Assembly (NCBI GenBank): GCA_963580455.1
Contig: OY756961.1
Coordinates: forward strand, 19,077,001 to 19,141,000
DNA: 64,000 nt
Direction: 5' to 3'
From: Euonymus europaeus
Taxonomy: Eukaryota > Streptophyta > Magnoliopsida > Celastrales > Celastraceae
The translations under genes were made by a program, and so were the position numbers. Of this stretch, positions 1 to 10,457 are shown piece by piece. Under the pieces are notes generated by a model, which saw only the letters and a program-made list of their open reading frames with translations, was not told the DNA's origin and made no database searches. Each line of letters opens with the position of its first letter. Position 1 is the stretch's first letter.

Positions 1-751
1 GCAAAAATGTAGTGCAGATTTTGTTATTTTGAGATTCAAATTGAGACAGAAAGAAATCAAGAAAAGTATAGATACAGGGCAGAAGCAGTCAAGCAGCAGA
101 TTGGCAGATTCCAAATACCAAATGCATTGGCATTGCAGTGCAGAAATCTAAATTGGCTTGCACACAACAGAATTGCAGAATTAATAAAGTGCAGAATTCC
201 AAAAAAGCAGTGCAGAATTCCAAACATATAGTGCAAAATTGGCTTGCATACAGCAGAATTGCAGAAATGCACTACTGCAGTGCAGATTGCAGAATTTCAA
301 AAATGCAATACAGAATTTCAGTGGACAGTTGACATTTAGACTTTAAAGGACTTGCAGTAAGCCAGAAACAGAATACAAATTACAAAGAAACAGATTACAG
401 ATTACAGAATACAGAAATATATATTATATAGATTAGATATTACATTAATCATTATTCTACAACTTTTTGAATTTTCAAAATTCAATATTTCATACCTGCA
501 ATCATAATGACATAAACATAATTGTGAAGCAATGCCAGAAGCTTGTGTTGTTGATCCACTTGGCATTCCTTGAAGATTTTGCACTGATAAAATCTCTAAA
601 ATTTTCAATCATCAAATGAAATAATCAATAAGTAAACTGTAAAAAAACATCAACAAATAAAGTAATAAACTACAAAAAGATAAAAAAAGGTACCATGTTC
701 AACTTCTTCCAATGTCGAATAAAGCTCCAATTCAACTTGGGTTGGATCCTT

Positions 752-2848
752 CTAAAAATGAAATTCATCCGCCTTGAGCCAATCACTTGTACATATCAAT
801 GCCTCCATCATTTTCGGAGTTAAACAACTCCTAAAAGGATCCACAACCCTTGATCCTGAACTAAATGCACATTCGGAAGCCACACTTGAAACCGGCATTG
901 CAAAGATGTCTTTGGCAATTTTTGCTAAAGTTGGAAATCTAACCATTTTCGATTTCCAATAATGCAAAATTTTGAACTTGTTCTTCTTCACTTCTAAGTG
1001 AGGTTCATGTAAGTATCTGTCAACCTCATCACTTAAGGCAATCATTTGGTTTTCCTTTAAAGATTGATGATATAACATATCATCCTCATCTTCTCCTAGA
1101 TCATCACTATCACCCTCTTCTTCCGAGTCACCACCCACACCTACACCGTCACCATGACCATCATCACTAGGTTGATTTCTTCTAGGCAAGATCTCTCCAT
1201 ATTCTTTAAACAAGTCATGGAGCATTTGTTTTACCTCCCCTTGTAGCTTTTCCACCATCTCTTTATTCATCCCTATGTGATTTAGTTGAAAACCCAAATA
1301 TGGCAACTTGTATCTAGGATCAAGGACAACCGCAAGGAAAATAAAGCGGTTTACATTCTCCCATTTCCCCCAATATTTATCAAACTTGATCTTCATTCTT
1401 GAAGCCACCCTATGCAATGGTTCATAACTTGGCCTTTTCATCTCTTTTTCCAACAAGACTTGGATATTCAACAATTGCTTGAATACCAAGTGTGATGTGG
1501 GTGTTTTAGTAGCACTTAGTTTGAGGGTTGCTTCATAAAATACCTTCAAGAAAACCACAAAATCCTTAGCATTTTCCCAATCCATCGTATCCAGGCACGT
1601 AGTGTTCCTATTCTCTTTGAAATAGTCTTGAAACCCTGAGTCTAAAAGACTTAACCTATCAAACACCTTGGAATACTTCAAAGCTTGCACCAACATAGTA
1701 TAGGTAGAGTTCCACCGAGTACAAACATTCATGCATACAATAGGTAGCCCTTCTATACCTTCATCATGAGCAAATTTCCTAAACTTTTCTAATCTTTGTG
1801 GTGATGATCTAACCCACTTCACAGCTAGCCTAATGCCTACAATTGATTCACTTAAAATCTCCATCCCATCTTGTACAATCAAATTAAGAATGTGACAACA
1901 ACACCTCATGTGCATATGAGCACCACCAAACACAAGCCCCTTACTCCTAGCAAGTCTTCCTTTGAAAATGTCAATGGCTTTGTCATTGGCCAAGGCATTA
2001 TCTACTGCTATTGTGAATACCTTCTCAATCTCCCAATCACCCAACAAACACTTCTCCAAAGCTTTAGATATTGTGTCACCCCCATGGTTGGCTATTTGAC
2101 AAAAAGAAAGGATTCGTTTGTGCAAATTCCAATCATCATCCATAAAGTGTGCAGTGATCACCATGTAATTAATATTTTTGATGGAGGTCCAAGTGTCCGT
2201 AGTGAGAGACACTCTTGAACTACCACTCAAAATACTCTTAAACTTTGCTTTTGCCTCTAAAAAATAATTCATGACACCTCTAGCAATCGTCTTATGACAA
2301 GGCATAATAAATTGAGGGCATATATAGTGAATAACCTCTCTTAAACCCTGTCCCTCTACAATACTGAATGGGTGTTCATCTCTGATTAACATCTCTATCA
2401 ATTTATTCCTAGCCCAATCCTTATCATAATGCAAAGGAACGAGCTCACCTTTGGGGTTATTTGACAACAATGGTTGCTTGGGATCATGCTTGTCCTTCCT
2501 AACAGGAGATTCTGAGCAAGCATTGAACACATGATGTCTCATATTAGTGGTTCCATGGCTCTTCGACCCACACGGATACTCCTTAATCTTGCAATAATTA
2601 CAAACTGCCTTTAATGGTTGGATCAATATGCCATCTTTATCCTTCTTGTAGCTGAAGTGTTTCCACACTTCTGATGTCTTCTTTCCCAGCTTAAATATTG
2701 GGGGTTGTGTCTGTGTTGTAGGTTGGGTCACACTTTGTTGAGATTGCATAGTAGCATGACCTTCGGATTGAGGATTTTGAGGAGGAAGAGGTGCTTGTGG
2801 TTGTGGGGTTGAGGCCGTAGAATGTTGCATTGATCGCCGCTTCGTCAT
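752..2848 (-). CDS. hAT family transposase (BED zinc finger, RICESLEEPER-like)
   Basis: This is a 698-residue transposase for cut-and-paste movement of hAT elements in the nucleus. In order it shows a low-complexity Gln/Pro/Thr N-terminus, a BED-type zinc finger at about residues 60-112 (CNYC followed by MRHHVFNAC) and a central catalytic region with LTTDTWTS and AVDNALAND acidic motifs. A CCCHILNLIV motif, a CTRWNSTY motif and an acidic linker of about 30 Asp/Glu-rich residues follow, then the C-terminal hAT dimerisation block with FPTLAKIAKDIFAMPVSSVASE. There is no internal stop or frameshift and the length is normal. I start at the ATG at 2848. A further in-frame ATG lies at 2866, but the sequence between reads TTTTCATTTATAG directly before A-ATG, a good 3' splice site, so the upstream ATG is probably intronic. 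Confidence 0.88.
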   Translation of the reverse strand: MTKRRSMQHSTASTPQPQAPLPPQNPQSEGHATMQSQQSVTQPTTQTQPPIFKLGKKTSEVWKHFSYKKDKDGILIQPLKAVCNYCKIKEYPCGSKSHGTTNMRHHVFNACSESPVRKDKHDPKQPLLSNNPKGELVPLHYDKDWARNKLIEMLIRDEHPFSIVEGQGLREVIHYICPQFIMPCHKTIARGVMNYFLEAKAKFKSILSGSSRVSLTTDTWTSIKNINYMVITAHFMDDDWNLHKRILSFCQIANHGGDTISKALEKCLLGDWEIEKVFTIAVDNALANDKAIDIFKGRLARSKGLVFGGAHMHMRCCCHILNLIVQDGMEILSESIVGIRLAVKWVRSSPQRLEKFRKFAHDEGIEGLPIVCMNVCTRWNSTYTMLVQALKYSKVFDRLSLLDSGFQDYFKENRNTTCLDTMDWENAKDFVVFLKVFYEATLKLSATKTPTSHLVFKQLLNIQVLLEKEMKRPSYEPLHRVASRMKIKFDKYWGKWENVNRFIFLAVVLDPRYKLPYLGFQLNHIGMNKEMVEKLQGEVKQMLHDLFKEYGEILPRRNQPSDDGHGDGVGVGGDSEEEGDSDDLGEDEDDMLYHQSLKENQMIALSDEVDRYLHEPHLEVKKNKFKILHYWKSKMVRFPTLAKIAKDIFAMPVSSVASECAFSSGSRVVDPFRSCLTPKMMEALICTSDWLKADEFHF

Positions 2849-2849
2849 T

Positions 2850-3262
2850 CTATAAATGAAAACCATTCACAATAGTGAATAATCAATTAATGGAACACAC
2901 AAATACACAATAGGTAAATACGTAATACCGTAATAGACTAATAGCATCAACAAAAATTGTCAAGCTCCTCAATAATCAATTTATAATAAATGACAAGTAA
3001 TCAATTAGTATTAAAAATCCAACACCAAAGTTAAACACTTAAACTGTTAAAGAGGCAGTGGTGCATTGGCAGTCTGGAACTTAAGCAATAAGCATAGGCG
3101 CATAACAAAGATTTAAAGTTCAAACAAACACATTACAATTTACAATTTACACATATATCAAACAATCAAAATTCAGATATGAGATTATGATTATCCATGG
3201 CCATATTAAATAAATAAATAACAAATATTTGTTGAATATTTATGATTTAGTTGATAAATTAC
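2850..3262 (-). other. Putative 5'-UTR intron of the hAT transposase
   Basis: On the minus strand a donor-like TTTCCAG/GTAATTTATC lies at about 3262 and an acceptor-like TTTTCATTTATAG at about 2850, immediately before the transposase ATG. The interval is A/T-rich with no open frame, as plant introns are. A 5'-leader intron is common in hAT genes. Inferred from splice-site appearance only. Confidence 0.45.
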
Positions 3263-3719
3263 CTGGAAAATAAAGGATGAGAGGTCTGATTGTCTGAAAG
3301 TGAAACTTCAAAGTCTACGAACACTCAAGTACTCAACGGACGGACGAAGTGGACTGCTCAGTGCTCACCGATTTGCAAGAGTGAGACTGCGACTTCGACT
3401 ACGTCTCTGACTCTCTATAGACTATGCGTTGCGACTTGCGACTAAGCCTGCCTCGTGTGGTGCCGATTCGATTTCAATCGCAAATTCGCAATTGCTGTCT
3501 ACCGTCTCTGTCTTGCCGATTTCTGTCTTGATGATTACTAAATACTGATTAGATCTAAGACTTTAGGGTTACCACTGTCCATTCAGTCCACTCATACAAA
3601 CAGGGGGCTGGCGGGCTGGGTGTTTGGGCCATTGGTTAGGGCTATTAAAGAGGCAATGGGATGGGCTTACTTACTGGGCTCAGAAAATATATTTAATTTT
3701 TGAAAATTTTGTTATAAAT

Positions 3720-3900
3720 AGCAGGTTAGCCGATATTATCGGCCAACCGACATTTGAGTAAAACTAAAACCACCAACCGACCCGTATGTGCATGTGTCGG
3801 TTGGTATTATCGGCCCGATAAATCGGGTCGATTATCGGGCCGATAATCAAAGGCCGATAATGGGTCGGTAGCCGATAATACCGACCCATGCCCAGGCCTA
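3720..3900. repeat. hAT terminus with palindromic subterminal repeats
   Basis: Many overlapping copies of CCGATAAT and its complement form local palindromes, for example ATTATCGGCCCGATAA around 3797-3812. They end at the presumed element terminus CCCAGGCCTA (3891-3900). Dense short subterminal repeats are typical of hAT ends. Confidence 0.6.
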
Positions 3901-5465
3901 GCAAAAGGAGATCATTTATTTTGTTTTTCAAAAATTAGGTCATATATGAGGTCATTCTTGCCAGTTTTCCTTAAATTTAGTAATATCAACAAAACACAAA
4001 TTCATATACATTTTTTTATGTTATTTTAGTCAAGCCAACAACTTTCATATCTTTCATATTATCCCCATTAAATTTACACCAAAATCAATACTAGTCTCAC
4101 CTTTATTATAAAAAGTCGAACCACATATTCATCAACATAAGCAAAACAAGTTTCTCTACATTCACATCAGTAAAAATGTGTTTAATTTTTTATAATGACA
4201 TTAGTTTGATTATTAAATATATGACATGTATTTATTTCTTTTTTTAATAATTATTGACGTGACAAACACGTGGCATTGACCAATAAAAAGGCAACCCATT
4301 ATAACTTTTAATAAAATTTAAAAGAATTACTAAGAAATCTCTCTCTGTGACACAATTTAACGTGGATTTGTAGATATCAAACACGAGAGAAGGTTTCTAA
4401 CAAAGAATAATGAATATCTATCTTTTTCATCACTCAATCCCTAATGCGAAAATTAAGATTTTGGAGGAACATTTTTCTTTACAATCAGTGTTGGAAAGAG
4501 GAGCATGTGTATTCTCCTTCACATTCCTTTCTCCTTCGATGAAATGAAGCCCCTTGAACATCATTCCCAAAGCTTTTGATGGATGCCTACAAGAACAATC
4601 GAAGGGGTAGAGCCTTTAGAGGACCAAATACAAGAAATACTAGGACATGAGCCTTGAATTGGGGACTTTTAGAAGTAGGAGAGTCAATTTGTTCAGCTAA
4701 ATAGTTCATCATCATTAGTTGGCACTGAGGTGATTTGAAAGATACCAATCAAGGCATCTACCTCGATCATCCCATCGTAGGATAGCTCGGTCATATACCT
4801 CAAAGGTCACTCTCGACTGTCCTTAAAGCACACCTAGGTCAGCCTCAATGAGGACACCTTAGTCTCAACCAGTGTCCATCATACAATATACTAATGATTT
4901 ACGTACGCTTCAAGCGGTACTTGTTAAAATGTGAGATTTAAATTGATTAATTATATTTTGTCTAAGAATTCATTGTTATGTCTTATATCCAGCCACACAC
5001 TCGACAAAACTTCCACTGCAATATCACATCAATAGTAATTAGTTATAGATATAGAAGATTTAAAACCCTCTCTGTATGGACCACACATTAACAATGTTTT
5101 CTATTTTGCAATTACATATGCCACAGATTAAATACGAGACTTACTCATGGCATGAAACTTCATAAGATTATTTTCCTTATTGTTGAAATGATCAACGCCA
5201 AGTTTGCTGCTGATGCTGGATTTACATGTGTCAAATCTAAATTCATCCGTACTACTGATAGTTTTCTATGGTTTTCCATCATCTGATGTGGTTTATGTAA
5301 TATCTGATTCAAAAAAAATTCAGAAAATTAAGTTTGTAAATTTGTGTTCGAAAAAGTTCAAGAATTGGGTTAAATTTGATTAAGGATGGATTAGCCATTA
5401 GTTAAATTGAATTAAAAAATAACGTGTAACATAAAATAAAAAATTAAAATGTTATATATATACAC
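3901..5465. other. A/T-rich intergenic stretch, no gene recognised
   Basis: Between the hAT terminus and the Mutator-like element I see only short, stop-rich frames and scattered A/T-rich sequence. No LTR, terminal repeat, coding motif or RNA gene is recognisable on either strand. Confidence 0.5.
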
Positions 5466-5777
5466 ACACAATGCTGATCATATGCAGGATCCCGCATGAA
5501 AATTTGTCATGCGAGATCCAACATATGTGGTCCGATCAATTAGACGGTACGAGATATTTGGGCCAGTTAAATCTTATTTCAATTTCAGTTTTTAAAAAAA
5601 CTCATATTTGCTCATGTTCTTTCACGAAATTAGAGGCAACAACGACGACATCGACTCAACTCATCTTCGTTCGTTCATCGTCTCCAATCACCATTGCAGG
5701 TCATAGTCTTCGGGCTTCCTCTCAAGTCATCTTCTCCGACCCTCACCTCCGATCTGAGTGTCCATGCTTCTTCTGTG
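5466..5777 (+). repeat. MULE left terminal inverted repeat
   Basis: This arm pairs with the reverse complement of 6893-7210. The outermost part also contains a small inner inverted repeat (GGATCCCGCATGA and TCATGCGAGATCC). The inner limit is placed where the match to the right arm fades after a gap of about 14 bases. Confidence 0.72.
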
Positions 5778-6060
5778 GTTGTCACATTCAAACAGAGGTA
5801 TGGTTTAACTTATTGAAATTGTTGGTTTCTAGTTGTTATGGTGTGCTGATACATGTATTCATGTGATGAAATTATTGGTTGGTAATTATTGGGTCTTCCT
5901 TTTGTCGTCTATATTGTATGAATGTGTCTGAATATTAATTGCTTAGGACTTGCCTGTAGTAAAGCCTGCAGTTATAAGGCTTTGGGGGTAAGCATTCAAG
6001 CAGCATTTGATGTGGGAGTCAAGGCAAAGAAAGGGGGTTTAAACTTATTTTGTAGGTCAT

Positions 6061-6510
6061 GGATGGTGAAATGCCTAATTTTCAAGAATGTGATTTGGGT
6101 TCTTCATCAAATATAGTTCAAGAATTCGTGCCCCAATTAGTGTTTGAAAAAATTCTCAAAGTAGGATAGGAGTTTGATTCGATTGAAGAAGCTTAAGCTT
6201 TTTACAACGAATATGCCAGGTATGTTAGTTTTGGTATTCATAAATATTACTCCTCATAGAAAACAAATTTAATGAGATTATGAGAAAATAATTTGTTTGT
6301 TACAAAGAACGGGTTCGAGATTATGAGAAATCAAAAGCTAGTGGGGTTAGAAAAAGGCCGGAAATGAGGGAAGGTTGTAAAGCAAAATTGACTATGGTGA
6401 AATCTGGCTGGAAGCAATGTTTCATTGTTTCCCAATTCAATGATATTCATAATCATGTATTTGTGATGCCTAGAAAAGTGCATATGTTGAGATATCATCG
6501 TTCTTTTTTA
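6061..6510 (+). pseudogene. FAR1-type DNA-binding domain fragment of a MULE transposase
   Basis: Translated on the plus strand, the region gives pieces typical of a FAR1 (WRKY-GCM1 fold) zinc-binding domain. EFDSIEEA and AFYNEYAR lie near 6172-6220, then RKRPEMREGCKAKLTMVKSG and FIVSQFNDIHNHVF follow to about 6460. At least two in-frame stops interrupt it (TAG after KVG, TAA after EEA), and the frame changes in the middle, which may be decay or an unremoved intron starting at AG/GTATGTTAG near 6219. Nothing of the MULE transposase or SWIM finger follows. Autonomous Mutator elements and the domesticated FHY3/FAR1 genes carry this domain; this copy is a relic inside the long inverted repeats. 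Confidence 0.7.
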
Positions 6511-6892
6511 GGAACTCCTCAGCAATGCAAAGGCCATCACAAAATCCATAAAAATAACCATCACAGAGTAATCCATCACCAAATGCATATCCCCTGCATC
6601 AAGATAATATTTTCACATCCATCGGGACCATTCTCATGTCTATTTTCTAACTGCATCAAGATTATAATTTTGATCAATCTAAAAAAAATTAAGCATAACC
6701 CATTTTATAATTCATCAAAAGAGAGACAAATGCACAAAATAAATCTAGTACCCTAGAATGTGACCACTGTAGTGAACGAGGGTAGGCATCACCAAGAATT
6801 AGAGAGGTTTGGAGGGGAAATTTAAATCATATAAACTATGACAGAAAAAGAAGGAAAGAGAGAACTTGAAAATTGAAGAATCATGCGCAACA

Positions 6893-7212
6893 TTGAAGCA
6901 CAGACACCCAATTCGAAAACCCAGATCGGAGGTGAGGGTCGAAGAAGATGACCTGAGAGGAAGCCCAAAGACTATGACCTGTGACGGTGACTGGAGACGA
7001 TAAATAGAGGACGATGAGCTGAGTCGATGTCTTCGTTGTTGCCTCTTAGCTCATGAAGGAACACGGGCAAATATGAGTTTTTTAGAAACTGAAATTGAAA
7101 TAGGATTTAACTGGCCCAAATATCTTGCATCGTCTGATTGATCGGACGACATATACTGGATCCGGCATGACATATTGTCATGCGGGATCCCGCATATGAT
7201 CAACATTGTATA
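6893..7212 (-). repeat. MULE right terminal inverted repeat
   Basis: Reverse complement of the left arm, ending at ATATGATCAACATTG beside a TA-repeat flank. It is about 14 bases longer near the inner end than the left copy. Confidence 0.72.
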
Positions 7213-7454
7213 TATATATATATATTGTGTGTGTGTCATATGTCTCCACCTTCAGTTGACTCCACCGAAAGTGGAGTCTTAAGTTATTTATTTAAAAAAT
7301 ATTTAAATAAGAGAATTATTGCTGCAACTAGCAGCAACAATTAAGTAAAAAAGAAGCTTTGGATTTTACCTAGAGAAAAGACAAGTAGAGAGGAAGAAAG
7401 AGAGAAAGAAATAGAGGGATTGGCTTGGATTTTGAAGGTTCATGAGTGCCTAAG
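7213..7454. other. Spacer between MULE and LTR, nothing recognised
   Basis: A TA/TG simple repeat (7206-7234) is followed by a small hairpin (GACTCCAC...GTGGAGTC around 7259-7278) and A/G-rich sequence. No gene is visible. Confidence 0.4.
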
Positions 7455-8624
7455 TGATCGATATTTTTTTAACCACAAATTAAATTCGCAACTAATAATA
7501 TCGACGGGTTTACCCAATCGCAAGAGTACGTGTCGCTAAACAGTAATCAATGAACGGGATCGAATCCTCAAGGACTGTACTAACTACCAGTTGTCAATTC
7601 ACGTGATTTAAATGAGCGATTATTAAACTAAAATCAAACTTAAATTCAGAAGAAATAGATCTAGCTTCGATTTGGCGTTTCAAATACCTCCCCTCAAGAA
7701 CACAGATTAATATGCAAGCACACAATTTAAGAATTTAACGATGTCAGTCAAAAGGCCTTGGTCCAGCTGCAGTCAACTAGATTTCCCTAAACAACGATCC
7801 TGACTTTGGTCCAGTTGCAAGATCTTTTCTTATCGTAGGCGTCTTGGTTTGGTCTCTCCTAAGAACATCCTAAGGTAAGCATGAGCACTAGAAAATCGAC
7901 AAACGCACAACCTAGGGTAACAATCTATCACCCAATCAGCTATGTCTATTGTTCCCAAAACTTGGATCTTACGCAAGCTCTCGTCACTTCGTCAAACACC
8001 GGGTCATGGTCAGCCGAATATGTTTAACTAACAATACCTACAATTAAGATGTTGATCAGGCATACATAATCATAGGCAATCAACTTTAAATCCAGAGAAC
8101 AATAAATAAAACTCAGTCTGCTTGTCAATTAAATCTGCAAACAAGGTTTTGGTATAAGACTTACCAAACCTAGCTAGAAATTAATTTAGCTACGCATAAC
8201 AATAATATTAAAATCCAACATCATAATAAACACTGTTCAATTTCAGTAATGGAGGAAAAGAATTGATGCTCCAATGCGTGCGCTTGATTCTTCTCTCCTT
8301 CTTGCCTTTGATTTTTCTCCTTTGAATTCTGCTGTCACTCCTCTGGATGGCTGCGTGTTCTCTTTTTAAATTCCTAGGGTTTCTTCTTTAAGTACAAATC
8401 ATCTGATCCAATGAGCCCTCGCCACGTCAGCTTCAAATTCCGTAAAGAACTAAATCCGCGTCCTGCGGCCGCGCCCAGGGTGCAAGAATCGAGTTTAGCT
8501 CAATTCCAGCTCTTTTGCTCCACTTCAGTACCTGTTCACACAAACACCCAAAAGAGGTAGAATCTATACCAATACCCATCAAAAATTAACTCTTTTAACA
8601 CCATTAATTAGGTGCTTTTCAACA
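7455..8624 (-). repeat. LTR (3' LTR) of a truncated Ty3-gypsy-like element
   Basis: On the minus strand the LTR would start TGTTGAAAAGCACC at 8624 and end in CA at 7455. It is preceded by a polypurine tract, AGTTTGGGGGAATTT (about 8627-8646), next to the TTGCTTGTCCTCAAGC motif that I know from Athila/Tat-type plant elements. The left part contains a GGGATCGAATCCTCAAGGAC motif common near LTR 3' ends of such elements. No second copy of this LTR exists in the window, so the boundaries rest on TG..CA and the purine tract only. Confidence 0.55.
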
Positions 8625-8646
8625 CCCAAAAAAATTCCCCCAAACT
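8625..8646 (-). promoter_or_regulatory. Polypurine tract next to the 3' LTR
   Basis: The minus strand reads AGTTTGGGGGAATTTTTTTG immediately before the presumed LTR start. A G-run of this kind primes plus-strand DNA synthesis in plant LTR retrotransposons. Confidence 0.5.
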
Positions 8647-9260
8647 AACAATTTGCTTGTCCTCAAGCATCCACAATAACACTCAAAATCAAGGCACCAT
8701 AATTTTGCAAAATCCATATTTTATTCTTAAAATCAACAGCCATATTCTGGACACACAAGCACCTCATTATTATTACCATGAAAAAGCATCTAGCAGAAAA
8801 GTGCACTTTGTTCACTACCACTTAGTATACATAATTAATTCACACCCTCACACTGATTCACACCATTGCATGTATTTATTCTGTTTCACTCAAGTGTTTG
8901 AAGGTTAGTGTTTCTCTCGTATGGATGCATTAACTGCAGCCATAAGCTTGCATGTGAACCAATACAACTGCCTACCTCTAATGAGTTCAATGTGTCAAAA
9001 GGACTTGAGACTTAAAATATGGCAAAAAGGATTGGCTCAAGCATATTAGGAAAACTAAACAAAATAGGTAATCAGAATGTCCACAGTCTAGAAATTAGGC
9101 TATAAAATGTAGCAAAGGCGGACAAGCATAGGTGAATAAAAGGGTAGTGACACCATGCATCAAACATGTCCGGAAATTTAAACAAATTGGGCAGCCAATA
9201 GGAGACTATCCTATGTCTCTAACTAAGCACCAAAATTTTGCTGCCCCACAACTTCACTCC
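8647..9260 (-). other. 3' non-coding region of the truncated element
   Basis: No open frame with recognisable motifs is present. By position this is the untranslated region between the extra ORF and the polypurine tract. Confidence 0.4.
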
Positions 9261-10457
9261 TCATGGTAGAGTCCACTCCTGAATGAGGTCAAACATCTCC
9301 TGCTGCTTGGCTTCATAACGCTGCTGAAACTCCTTCATATCCTGCAGCATTCCATCAACATTACCCTGCATCCCATCCACAACAGTGACTAATTTATCCA
9401 GCTGCCCCATCATTTTATCTTGTACCAATTTAACCTGCTCAAAACCAGTGCCAAACACAGCTAACTTTTCCTCCACAGCCTTCAATCTATCAGCTAACTC
9501 ACCCACCTGCTCACCTGAACTCTCCTTAACCACGGTACCACTTGAACCAGCCCCATCTCTACTAATAACCTTCTGCTGCTGCCTCACCAATTGCACTTCA
9601 CTTCTCTCCCACCAAGTCCTATTAAGAGGAGCCTTCCTCTTCTCAGTTGTATCCAACGGTTCAGGTTCAATCCCCTCACTCAAACACAGAGAAGTGATCA
9701 GCACTCCAAACGGTAAAATCTGCCCCACATTCTTAGCTACCTTCACCCTCACAATGTGATCATAAATTGTAGTAGCCATACAAAAATTCATCCTGCACAC
9801 TATTGCATACATCAAATAACAAGTTTTTGCATTCACAGAGGACATGTGAGAAACAGGTATCACATTCCTAGATACTATCCGTGCCAGCAATCTATATGGC
9901 TGCAACAAATCAACATATGCAATCACATTCTTACTTGAATCCATCTCTTCCCGGCCACTTAATAAATCAACAACAACACTCCACTCTGGCCACACTGTAC
10001 CAGACTCAGAGGTACCAAAATCCTTGAACCTAAAACTAGGTTTTTTTACAGGGTCATGCAGTTTCATAATGGCACTAATTCTCCTTGCATTAAAGAAGAA
10101 TTGTTTTCCTCTAACATATGCTACACAGTGATTATCATTCACAACCAAATTGGCGTAAAACTCATGAGTTATATTGATATTTGCTACCCCAGGCACTGAT
10201 GCAATAGGCAACCAACCCCTCTCCTCTAAAATCGAATACCAGCTTACCTGAGCAAAATCACCAATGGCCACATGCCTCTCCACGTGTAAACCTCTATTCT
10301 TCCATACCTTCTCATACTCTGCCTGAGCCTCTGGTGTCATAAATCGCTCCATCACAGCATCGTCTTCACTTGGGCTCCCTGGGTTTTCCACTTCTTTCTC
10401 TTTTTCTTTACCTTTGATGGCTGCCACCTTCTTCCTTTTCGAGCTTCTTGTCGACAT
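9261..10457 (-). CDS. Extra ORF of an LTR element, 'putative plant transposon protein' family
   Basis: This is a 398-residue open frame starting at ATG 10457 (MSTRSSKRKKVAAIKGK). A basic Lys/Arg-rich start that could be a nuclear localisation signal is followed by an acidic segment. Then comes a conserved core with ILEERGW at about residue 81, HEFYANLVV and VRGKQFFF. The C-terminal 90 residues (from about GEQVGELADRLKAVEE) are heptad-like and probably coiled coil. The ERGW..EFYAN pattern is what I know from the plant family called putative plant transposon protein (Transposase_32), found as extra ORFs in Ty3-gypsy elements. Its function is unknown. The frame is intact although gag and pol are absent. 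The upstream 290-bp duplication repeats its start codon at 10747. A second family member lies at 21114-22226. Confidence 0.7.
   Translation of the reverse strand: MSTRSSKRKKVAAIKGKEKEKEVENPGSPSEDDAVMERFMTPEAQAEYEKVWKNRGLHVERHVAIGDFAQVSWYSILEERGWLPIASVPGVANINITHEFYANLVVNDNHCVAYVRGKQFFFNARRISAIMKLHDPVKKPSFRFKDFGTSESGTVWPEWSVVVDLLSGREEMDSSKNVIAYVDLLQPYRLLARIVSRNVIPVSHMSSVNAKTCYLMYAIVCRMNFCMATTIYDHIVRVKVAKNVGQILPFGVLITSLCLSEGIEPEPLDTTEKRKAPLNRTWWERSEVQLVRQQQKVISRDGAGSSGTVVKESSGEQVGELADRLKAVEEKLAVFGTGFEQVKLVQDKMMGQLDKLVTVVDGMQGNVDGMLQDMKEFQQRYEAKQQEMFDLIQEWTLP

Larger units (their letters stand above)
1..3900 (-). mobile_element. hAT DNA transposon (left end outside the window)
   Basis: The segment contains a full hAT transposase gene on the minus strand. 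Its 5' terminus appears at about 3900, where the minus strand reads TAGGCCTGGGCATGGGTCGG, the style of terminus found in plant Ac-like hAT elements. Just inside, 3720-3890 is packed with short palindromes built on CCGATAAT/ATTATCGG, which resemble subterminal repeats that bind transposase. At the other side, 100-330 holds repeated GCAGAATT-type words and two near-identical copies of a stretch of about 30 bp (about 151-181 and 237-267). I found no matching inverted terminus in 1-752, so the 3' end probably lies upstream of the window and the 8-bp target duplication cannot be tested. Element identity is firm; exact limits are inferred. Confidence 0.8.
5466..7212. mobile_element. Deleted Mutator-like element (MULE) with long terminal inverted repeats
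   Basis: The sequence from about 5468 (CAATGCTGATCATATGC) to 5777 reappears as its reverse complement at about 6893-7210. The two arms share most bases over roughly 310 bp, with small indels and substitutions. Long inverted repeats plus a FAR1 domain inside are diagnostic of Mutator-like elements. At only about 1.75 kb the element lacks the MULE transposase core, so it is an internally deleted, non-autonomous copy. Both flanks are TA repeats (tatatata), so a 9-10-bp target duplication is possible but cannot be told apart from simple repeat. Confidence 0.75.

Noticed and set aside
6061..6510. Domesticated FHY3/FAR1-type host gene.
   Set aside because: It lies between long inverted repeats, has in-frame stops and lacks the downstream MULE and SWIM domains.
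8460..8480. GCGGCCGC-rich segments here and at 10600-10980 as a cloning-vector scar.
   Set aside because: They sit in sequence with normal plant retroelement context and are repeated with the tandem unit; no vector sequence adjoins them.
9385..9938. Plus-strand frames opposite the extra ORF at 9261-10457.
   Set aside because: Antisense shadows of a minus-strand gene with a recognisable protein core.
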